A stretch of 14,697 nt of DNA from Chrysochromulina parva (lineage: Eukaryota; Haptophyta; Prymnesiales; Chrysochromulinaceae), in assembly GCA_002887195.1 (NCBI GenBank), contig PJAB01001409.1, positions 1 to 14,697 on the forward strand, in the 5' to 3' direction. Within the stretch, counting starts at the first letter, position 1. Each line of letters starts with the position of its first letter. Shown here piece by piece: positions 8,741 to 14,697 of this stretch. Below the pieces are notes generated by a model. It did no database searches. It had not been told where the DNA came from and saw only the letters and a list, made by a program, of their open reading frames with translations. The translations under genes were made by a program, and so were the position numbers.

Positions 8741-9659
8741 CTAGGGGAACTTGGTGAACTGGATCACCTTCTGAGTGATCTCCCAACCTGTGGGCAACTG
8801 CCAGGTAAAGAGGCCGAGGGCGAGAACGTTGAACGCGATGTGGCTGTTGCGCGCGGCGTCGTTGCCCTTGGTCATGAGCGGCACGAGTGAGGCGGCCATC
8901 GCCCAGCACACCACCACGCCCGCACCCGCGTAAAGATGCGGGCCTGGGAAGAGTTTCTGTGCACGCAGGAAGGTGTTCACTGGGCCCTCGATGGCAAAGG
9001 CGGTGCCCAGGCCGAGCACAACCGAGCCCACCTGGTAGTGCGTCTCACGGAACGAGCCTCCCGCGAGCTCCTTGCGCGTCGCGGACAGCGCGTCGATTTT
9101 CGTCTCGAGCTCAGTTACCTGCGCCACGAGCGCCGCGCTCGGCTTCGAGCCCTCGGCCGTCGCCTCGACCTGCGCCTTCGGGCCTTTGAGCTGCTCCTTG
9201 AGCGTCGAGATCTCGTTGCCGACCTCTCGCAGGCGGCGCCACTGCAGGCCGGTGAAGGCCGAGTAGGCGCTGGCAGCATACATGGAAGCCACTGCGGACG
9301 GAGGCGAGAGAATGGGCCGGGTGCGACTCAGTTACGTGCATGGCGGCGGCAGTTGGAGTAGCAGCGCATGCAAGCGGTGGCAGCCACTCACTGACAGCCG
9401 GGTGTGCCATGCTGGCGATGCGGCCTTCGAAGATGCCATACTCGCCACCCTTGGCGAAGGCCGGCTCCGGCTGTGCCGCGATCAGAGCCGCGACGCCAGC
9501 AGCAGCCGCGGCCAGGGAGTTGGGCGAGGCGAAGGCCGAGTCCGTTGATCTGAGGCGCTGGAGCTCGAGCGGGTCGCCAAAGGCACGCGACGGATGCTTC
9601 GAAATCGGCGACGGCGAAAGGAGCGCGCCCAGCGCCGCGGCGAGAACGAACATCATCAT
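8741..9659 (-). CDS. DUF4079 plastid/thylakoid membrane protein (two exons)
   Basis: Exon 1 (9659-9392) and exon 2 (9291-8741) join to a 272-residue protein. The junction restores HPAVMASMYAASAYS, which matches the family's conserved start of helix 1. The mature part has four hydrophobic segments (around HPAVMAS..., HYQVGSVVLGLG..., LYAGAGVVVCWAM..., SHIAFNVLALGLF...) with a charged, coiled-coil-like stretch (about 108-165) after the first. The end, QLPTGWEITQKVIQFTKFP, is a typical DUF4079 terminus. The N-terminus is a leader: a hydrophobic stretch MMMFVLAAALGALL, a Ser/Arg-rich part, then a second hydrophobic stretch ending PEPAFA before KGGEYG, consistent with import through secondary-plastid membranes and possibly thylakoid transfer. 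Known: the family is found in cyanobacteria and plastids; its biochemical role is not established. The ATG at 9659 opens the frame after an in-frame stop. It is divergent from the histidine kinase gene. Confidence 0.88.
9292..9391 (-). other. 100-nt spliceosomal intron in the DUF4079 gene
   Basis: On the minus strand, donor GTGAGT starts at 9391 and acceptor CCGTCCGCAG ends at 9292. Splicing is phase 1 and rebuilds a Met codon (A+TG) inside HPAVMAS, switching from the exon 1 frame to the exon 2 frame. Without it, exon 1 reads into unrelated sequence. Confidence 0.88.
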
Positions 9660-9959
9660 GATCGTCTTTAGAGCTCTTCAGAAGAAATCTCGCAGTAGAT
9701 CTGCGAAGGTTGGCACACTTCGAGAGTGAAACGAACGTGACAGTCCGCACGGTGGCGCGCGCGCTCAGCGTTCAGAGTCCAGCGTACGTACAGTGACGTG
9801 CTTCGCCGCGTCGGAGGCACGTTTCGTCAAATGTGCCGGAATAAGATACATGTAATCAATTGAGGGAATCAGTGGCACTTATAAAACGGGGCGCAGATTC
9901 CGCAGATGAAGAAAACCAGGCGCGTACAGGACTTGCAGTAGTTCCTATTGCATACATCC
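9660..9959. promoter_or_regulatory. Shared divergent upstream region, DUF4079 and histidine kinase
   Basis: These 300 bp separate the ATGs of two genes facing away from each other. Seen: an inverted repeat TCGCAG-TAGAT-CTGCGA (9690-9706) just before the DUF4079 ATG; a CGTACGTACAGTGACGTGC string (9783-9801) containing a GACGTG core like plant bZIP sites; and a TATA box near the kinase start. The region is AT-richer than its surroundings between 9838 and 9890. Co-regulation of the two genes is an inference. Confidence 0.5.
9880..9886 (+). promoter_or_regulatory. TATA box candidate for the histidine kinase gene
   Basis: TATAAAA lies 73 bases before the ATG at 9960, in an otherwise non-coding stretch; spacing leaves room for a short 5' leader of about 45 nt. 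Confidence 0.5.
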
Positions 9960-12638
9960 ATGGCCGATGAGGACATGTCCTCGCTGCTCGTAGAACTCGC
10001 CAACATCGCTAACAAGTGCGATCCACACCAGACGGAGACGTGCAAGAAGATCACCGCGAAGATCAAGCTGCTCGAAGCGGCTCCGCTCTGTGCGGTCGTG
10101 CTCGACGACGATGGCATCGCCAAGGAGGCCAATAAGCTCTTCGACGAGCTCATGGGTCCTCTTTGGAAGTTTGCGAATTTCGAGTTTGCGCAGTCCGCAT
10201 CGGACGACAAGGGCAAGTCTGCGCTCGCTGCTGCCATCTCCGCTGTGCGCTCAGGCGCTTCGAAGCGTGAGAAGCTGCGCAATGTCGAGATGCTGACACT
10301 GGCTTCTGGGCTGCCCATCAAGGCGCACTTCGACTGGTTCGTCGGCGCGGGTGCCGACGGCGAAGGCATCACCCTTTTTGGCGACCCGTGTTCCGACGAC
10401 CTCCTCGAGCAGCGCAAGAAGGATGCCGAGCTCATCGACTTTTTCCAGAATGCGCCGATCGCGATGCATTGGCTCTCGGGCACGGGCCACGTGATGTGGG
10501 CCAACCAGACGGAGCTCGACGTGCTCGGCTACACGGCTGAGGAATACATCGGGCAGCCAATCATGAAATTCTGCCCCGATGAGGAGGAGCTCGTCCTCGA
10601 GATCTTCAAGACCCTCGGATCGGGCAACATCATCAAGGACGTGCCGGTGCGCTTCCGCACGAAGGGCGGCAAGATTGTGCCGCTACTCATCGACTCGAAT
10701 GTGGCGTACAAGATTGACGAGACGGGCCAGAAGGCGTTCAACCACACGCGCTGCTTCATCCGCGACGACACTGGCCGGCGTGTCCACGAGGCACGTGCCG
10801 AGGCGATGCTGAGGGAGACGGAGCGTTCTCTCAAGCTGCTGGACGCCTTTGTGTCACGCACGCTCCATCTCGTGCGCACACCATGCCACGTAGTGCAGGC
10901 GTCCCTCGGGATGGTTGCATCCAACCTGCACTCGCTCGCTTCCAAGCTGCCGCCACGCGAGGCTAGCGCACTCTCGGACATCCTTGACGAGACCGAGAAT
11001 CTCCTGGCTATCTCGATGCACCAGCTCCATGGCGTCAACTCGCTGATTTCCGACGCCTCTGACGTGCAGCGATTCGATCAAGGTGCCAGCCTAACGACGA
11101 TCGACGCGCCGACGAAGTTGCGCAAGTTGTGCCGAGAGGCCGTGGATAATGCAAAGGACCTGGCCAAGCCGCACGTCTCTGTTCGGTTCGAAGCCTCCGC
11201 CGGCCCTGACGTGGTGACTCTCGACGCCGAAGTCCTTCGACGAGCCCTCGATCAGCTTCTGCGCAACGCGGCGGCGGCGACGGCTGAGGGCGGCTCCATC
11301 TCTCTCAGGGTGAGCGTTGAAACCCACTCGCCTAGCGCGGATGCCGTCCAGGACGGCACTGCCCTGCGCTTCGAGGTGCACGACAATGGATGCGGACTTC
11401 CAATCTCGAATAGCTCGGCCAACATCTTCCATCGCTACTGCCCTGGATCTATGGCGTGCCCTCCACACGTTCGCGGCACGGTGATTACGAGCACACCTGA
11501 CTCGAGCCCAAACATGACGCCGGAGCCGAAGTTGAGAGCCGCCTCAGTTGTGGGCGGTGCCGCCCCGGGTGGTGCCGCCCCCCTCGAAGCGGCCGTCGAG
11601 TTTGCACGTAGCGGCCTCGAGTCCGCTCTTGCCCTCAACCATGCGAGCATCGGCACGTCCGGTCTCGGCATAGGACTCAACCTCACCTATTCCCTCGTGC
11701 GCGCGCTCGGCGGCGAGTTACGCGTCGAGTCAAAGCCTGGGGACACCCGCTTCTCCTTTGTACTCCGCGGACTCCACAGCGACGCGTCCTCTCACGAGTC
11801 GTCCGAGTCGTACGTTGCCGTCGGGGCGGGGGTGGCAGCGCTGCCGCCGCGCACCTCACCCGTCATCTCCCGCGCGACCCCTCCCGTGCTCGCCGAATGG
11901 GCGCGGAGTGGACGGGCCGTCTGGACCCTCTCGTCCAAGCGCGAGAAGCGTGTTGCAGAGGAGCCGACCGCGCCTGCGCCCAGGCCCGCACTCGTAAGCA
12001 GCGGCGAGGAACAGGCCAAGAGCACCGTCGACGCGGACGACGAAGATTCCGATTCGATGGAGTCGCTCTTGGGTGAGCTCGCCGCCGCCACCGCCGCTGT
12101 GCAGGCCTGCAGTGGCGGCGGCGCGCACACTGAGCGTTTCGTCCAAGAGCCGACAATGACCAAGGTCGTGCAAGCATCGAGCGTCGCGGGCCAAGGTCTG
12201 CGCGCCCTTCACGCGCCACACGTGCTCGTGGTCGAAGACTCGGAGATGTGTGCGATGGTCCTAATCATGATGCTCAAGAAGCTCGGCTGCTCGACGGACC
12301 ACGCGATGAATGGTGTCGAGGCGCTCGAGAGGCTTGAGGGGTCTGAGCCGGGGCTCTACTCCATTGTGCTGATGGACCTGCGCATGCCCGTCATGGACGG
12401 GTTCGAAGCGACCGACGTCATCAAGAACAAGCTCAAACTCACCGTGCCCGTCGTGGCGCTCACGGCCGAGGATGGGCTCACCACGCGCGACAAGTGCAAG
12501 TCGACGGGCTTTGATGACTTTGCAGCGAAGCCGCTCAAGTATGACGCCCTCGCCGCGCTGCTCGAGAAGCACACGAACCACAAGGTTGTCTGTGATGCGT
12601 GCCCCGCCGGCCCCGCCGCCTTCCCCGTCGCCGCCTAG
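9960..12638 (+). CDS. Hybrid PAS / histidine kinase / response-regulator receiver protein
   Basis: The intronless frame encodes 892 residues from ATG 9960. A divergent PAS-like module (about 36-145) precedes a clear PAS domain (about 160-275: FFQNAPIAMHW, ANQTELDVLGYTAEEYIG, HTRCFIRDDTGRR). The dimerisation/H box reads H303-L-V-R-T-P, where most kinases have an acidic residue after His. The catalytic domain has N436 (LLRNAAAAT), G1 box D475-N-G-C-G, F box IFHRY and G2 box GLGIG (568-572), with about 68 residues between F and G2, longer than usual. A low-complexity acidic linker (about 607-750) leads to a receiver (754-874) with E759/D760, phospho-acceptor D806 (LMDLRMP), T835 and K857. No membrane segment is seen, so it is probably soluble. 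Known role: autophosphorylation on His and phosphorelay to Asp, then to an HPt protein; none is encoded here. The PAS suggests a small ligand or redox input; the signal is unknown. Confidence 0.9.
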   Translation: MADEDMSSLLVELANIANKCDPHQTETCKKITAKIKLLEAAPLCAVVLDDDGIAKEANKLFDELMGPLWKFANFEFAQSASDDKGKSALAAAISAVRSGASKREKLRNVEMLTLASGLPIKAHFDWFVGAGADGEGITLFGDPCSDDLLEQRKKDAELIDFFQNAPIAMHWLSGTGHVMWANQTELDVLGYTAEEYIGQPIMKFCPDEEELVLEIFKTLGSGNIIKDVPVRFRTKGGKIVPLLIDSNVAYKIDETGQKAFNHTRCFIRDDTGRRVHEARAEAMLRETERSLKLLDAFVSRTLHLVRTPCHVVQASLGMVASNLHSLASKLPPREASALSDILDETENLLAISMHQLHGVNSLISDASDVQRFDQGASLTTIDAPTKLRKLCREAVDNAKDLAKPHVSVRFEASAGPDVVTLDAEVLRRALDQLLRNAAAATAEGGSISLRVSVETHSPSADAVQDGTALRFEVHDNGCGLPISNSSANIFHRYCPGSMACPPHVRGTVITSTPDSSPNMTPEPKLRAASVVGGAAPGGAAPLEAAVEFARSGLESALALNHASIGTSGLGIGLNLTYSLVRALGGELRVESKPGDTRFSFVLRGLHSDASSHESSESYVAVGAGVAALPPRTSPVISRATPPVLAEWARSGRAVWTLSSKREKRVAEEPTAPAPRPALVSSGEEQAKSTVDADDEDSDSMESLLGELAAATAAVQACSGGGAHTERFVQEPTMTKVVQASSVAGQGLRALHAPHVLVVEDSEMCAMVLIMMLKKLGCSTDHAMNGVEALERLEGSEPGLYSIVLMDLRMPVMDGFEATDVIKNKLKLTVPVVALTAEDGLTTRDKCKSTGFDDFAAKPLKYDALAALLEKHTNHKVVCDACPAGPAAFPVAA

Positions 12639-13163
12639 AGAGGCGCGGAGCATGATCAGGAAGAGTGACGAATACATAAGGTGGCAAGGGGGGGGCGGGG
12701 GTGCGTTGGGATCACGGATCAGGAGATTGCTCAGAGACAGAGTCAAGAGTGTGCTGGCACATCTCACGCCGCCTAAGTGGCACAGTGGCAGTGCACGTCC
12801 ACGTGTGCACTTTCGCATGGCACTCGACTTTCTAGGCGACCCCGCGCGGCGCCCTTTCAGCTTCTCTGACAGCATGTAGATCCAATCTAGTAGATGCTTG
12901 CCGTCGCATCGCCGATTGACATTTTTCAACAGTCAACAATCGAATTGAGAAGCTGTAGTAGGATTTCTGGGGTTCGTTCAAGGTCCCCCAAATTTGTCCG
13001 CATGCATTTGCACTTTTCAATTCAGAAAAGTTGGGCGGACTCTCTCCGTCTCTGGCTCAAACCGGATATGCACACGCAGCAGGAGCGACTCTTCCCCGTT
13101 TAGGCGAACCGCATCGTCCAAAAACTCACAACCGAACCTGGTTCGCCTGTTCCAGGTCCGCCC
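12639..13163. other. Intergenic region 3' of the histidine kinase
   Basis: This 525-bp stretch shows no convincing gene on either strand. It holds a G-run (G8-C-G5, 12688-12701), an AT-richer segment (about 12880-13025) with a small CTTTTC/GAAAAG hairpin, and nested inverted repeats between 13033 and 13163 listed separately. Confidence 0.6.
13033..13163. repeat. Nested inverted repeats
   Basis: Outer arms GGGCGGAC (13033-13040) and GTCCGCCC (13156-13163), and inner arms AGGCGAACC (13102-13110) and GGTTCGCCT (13140-13148), are perfect reverse complements. In addition CGAACC-T-GGTTCG (13133-13145) is a tight dyad using the same inner right arm. The outer right arm ends directly before ATG 13164. 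They could form alternative hairpins or be binding sites; length is modest, so chance is not excluded. Confidence 0.6.
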
Positions 13164-14315
13164 ATGAGTTCGTCTTTAGCAACAACCCCGCCGCCATTGG
13201 CGGCATCTCTTCTGCCCAAGTTGGAGGGCTTGACCACTGGCCAAGATCCGGCTCTTCAAATGGCATACGTCGTCAGCGCTCTCCTCATACTCACATGGCT
13301 GTGCGGGAGCGGACGCGAGACAACCTCAGAATCTACAGGGCGCCGAAGACTCAATCGGGAACTCGGGCACACGCGTCTGCTCGACGTCATTGTCAGTGAA
13401 GCCCATCCGAAAGTTATGCAACGTGATGACGATGACGGTGAGAACAGGTACGTCGCGTCGAATTCGTTTGCCGCATCGGGGTCTACAGGCGACTTGGATG
13501 CATTTGCCGTGCATGCTGCTGCAGCTTCCCAACCAAACGCTTGTGAGACTGGTCCCAGATCCGTGCATCATTATGGTCAGCCAAATTCGCGATTGCCTGG
13601 ACGCCCAGTGCCTTCGACAGTGCCTCATCCAGCACAGTCAGCTTCTCGAGCAAAGCCGCAGTCCTCTCAGCCTTCCGCGTGCACTCCTGCGAACGTGCTA
13701 CATGTATCTCCAGTGTCGTGCCGTTCCTTACTCGCCACAACGCTCCAGCCTCAAGCTGTCCCGACCACAAAACACGAACCAACCTCAAAGGCGTCACCGA
13801 TGAACGTGCACCACGCAAGTCAACCTCCATTCCTACATAGTATAGCCCCAACCTGTGTGTCTCCAGCGTCAACTCCAACGCCCTTTGCGAGCGGCAGTGA
13901 TGGTGATCAATGCTTACCCCAGCACCGCATGTACCACCGCATCTATGCGGCGTCACAAGCCTCGCCCCCTGCCAAAGCACGACTGCCATTCGCGATCGGC
14001 ATGGGCATCCATTCTTTGCCGACGCCCACGCCGCTTCCGCCACCAGCTCCTCTCTCCTCATGCTCCTCATGCTCCTCATGCTCACCGTTGCTCCCGCTGC
14101 CCTCGAAGAGCACGTCTGAACAATGGGTCTCGCCGCCGTTGGACCCCTCAATGTCAGCCACACAAATGAGCGACATCGTTGCGAGGCGAAGGCTCCAACC
14201 AGGCCCAGCCACGACACGGCTGTGGAGAGTGCCACCCGCCGAGAGTCCCATCGTCAGAGCTTACGCCTCCACCTTGGTAGACGGGATCAAGATGCGCCAG
14301 ACCTCATGGTGGTGA
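13164..14315 (+). CDS. Long open frame, alternative (less favoured) plus-strand gene
   Basis: ATG 13164 opens 383 codons. The first third includes a possible membrane helix (MAYVVSALLILTWLCG, about residues 33-48) and charged sequence; the rest is Ser/Pro/Ala/Thr-rich with no domain I recognise, ending MRQTSWW. From 13483 to 13940 its third codon positions are the poorest in G+C (by hand roughly 40-47%), the reverse of the other genes here, while the opposite strand looks coding. From 13260 to 13480 the composition does not exclude plus-strand coding. So all or most of this frame is probably a shadow; a short plus-strand gene covering only its first part is possible. Confidence 0.22.
   Translation: MSSSLATTPPPLAASLLPKLEGLTTGQDPALQMAYVVSALLILTWLCGSGRETTSESTGRRRLNRELGHTRLLDVIVSEAHPKVMQRDDDDGENRYVASNSFAASGSTGDLDAFAVHAAAASQPNACETGPRSVHHYGQPNSRLPGRPVPSTVPHPAQSASRAKPQSSQPSACTPANVLHVSPVSCRSLLATTLQPQAVPTTKHEPTSKASPMNVHHASQPPFLHSIAPTCVSPASTPTPFASGSDGDQCLPQHRMYHRIYAASQASPPAKARLPFAIGMGIHSLPTPTPLPPPAPLSSCSSCSSCSPLLPLPSKSTSEQWVSPPLDPSMSATQMSDIVARRRLQPGPATTRLWRVPPAESPIVRAYASTLVDGIKMRQTSWW
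13483..14251 (-). CDS. Unknown protein, minus strand, probably spliced
   Basis: I do not recognise a family. Two minus-strand open stretches look like coding sequence. The first starts at ATG 14251 and runs to a stop at 13943 in one frame (SLICVADIEG, a Glu-Glu-His repeat, VGKEWMPMPI). The second, in another frame, is convincing from about 13870 to 13483: alternating hydrophobic strands (YVGMEVDL, LRLVRVLWSG, TTLEIHVARS) and then an amphipathic, helical, coiled-coil-like end (ERTAALLEKLTVLDEALSKA). By hand count, codon positions 1/2/3 of the second stretch have G+C of about 69/39/64% (13483-13720), a normal coding pattern. A splice between them is needed; strong-looking donors are GTGAGC (14085) and GTAAGC (near 13920), but no acceptor is decisive. 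A further exon reading on to 13326 is possible. Exon limits here are therefore approximate and mark the outer bounds only. Confidence 0.4.
14050..14083. repeat. 9-nt tandem repeat (CTCCTCATG), about 3.5 copies
   Basis: CTCCTCATG recurs in tandem. The period is a multiple of three, so in the minus-strand gene it reads as Glu-Glu-His repeats and in the opposite frame as Ser/Cys repeats. Confidence 0.8.
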
Positions 14316-14697
14316 GCGCGGATGGGCAAGTGTCTCACCGCGAACCGTCTGAAAATCCTCGAGAGACGGAGAGAGCGGGGGCGGTGCCGGTTACGGAGCC
14401 GGCGTCTCTTGGTCTTGCTCTTCGCTTCGCTTCCGTCTTCAGTCAGTCAGTCAGTTTCGTCGCGGTCCCCCCGCGCTCCCCACGGGTCTTCCTGACCGGC
14501 CAAAACACATCTACCTTCCGCGATTGTTGAAGTAGTCTCTCTGACTCTGCAGTGCAGCATGTAGTCTGTAGGAAAGGTTTGCTTTTGGTGACCGGACCAT
14601 ACCTATACACGCACGCACCCTAGGGCCTCAACGAGGTGACCCGAACGAGATGGGTGTGTACTACGGTACAGTACAGTCTGCTGTGGTGCACACTAAC
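14316..14697. other. Right-hand flank without recognised gene
   Basis: No reading frame with coding character was found in these 382 bp. The TCAG x4 array at 14439-14454 is the only structured element; the last 150 bp (from about 14530) are less GC-rich and unremarkable. If the minus-strand gene starting at 14251 is real, this is its promoter region. Confidence 0.5.
14439..14454. repeat. TCAG x4 microsatellite
   Basis: Four perfect TCAG units. The same tetramer makes up the array at 3588-3662. It lies about 190 bp upstream of the minus-strand ATG at 14251. Confidence 0.85.

Noticed and set aside
9948..9959. Four-residue extension of the histidine kinase from a TTG at 9948
   Set aside because: Non-ATG start; ATG 9960 follows at once.
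12261..12929. Minus-strand 222-codon frame
   Set aside because: Mostly antisense to the receiver domain of the kinase, with no domain of its own.

Overview
The window reads as nuclear DNA of a GC-rich eukaryotic alga, most likely of the red plastid lineage (haptophyte, pelagophyte or a relative). The reasons are a fucoxanthin-chlorophyll a/c type light-harvesting protein, a plastid DUF4079 membrane protein with a leader peptide, spliceosomal introns (GT...AG), a mitochondrial carrier, an R2R3-MYB factor, and a large kelch/EGF protein. The lineage is an inference; no rRNA or other marker is present.

Layout. 1-3079 (-): 5' part of a long intronless gene for a secreted or surface protein, with one EGF-like module, a six-repeat kelch region and at least 14 tandem EGF-like repeats; it runs off the left edge. 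3080-3758: intergenic, with a CAGT-rich array. 3759-4739 (-): SLC25A44-like mitochondrial carrier. 4832-5329 (+): compact three-helix light-harvesting protein, only 92 bp from the carrier start. 5330-5940: intergenic. 5941-7959 (+): R2R3-MYB protein; two open stretches in the same frame are joined across a 288-nt intron that holds a 26-nt minisatellite and the only in-frame stop. 7960-8740: intergenic, with an AT-rich patch. 8741-9659 (-): DUF4079 thylakoid/plastid membrane protein in two exons, with a 100-nt GTGAGT...CAG intron. 9660-9959: shared divergent promoter region with a TATA box. 9960-12638 (+): soluble PAS/histidine kinase/receiver hybrid of 892 aa. 12639-13163: intergenic with nested inverted repeats. 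13164-14315: both strands are open; base composition by codon position favours a minus-strand, probably spliced, unknown gene. 14316-14697: nothing recognised apart from a second CAGT array.

No operon logic is expected. Two divergent pairs (carrier/LHC and DUF4079/histidine kinase) share short upstream regions and could be co-regulated; three of these four genes fit photosynthesis, sensing or organelle metabolism, but a functional link is only a hypothesis. No mobile element, CRISPR array, tRNA or rRNA was seen. The most unusual items are the histidine kinase (no acidic residue after the H-box His, about 68 residues between F box and G2 box), the kelch/multi-EGF architecture, and the MYB with Trp replaced by Ala in repeat 3.
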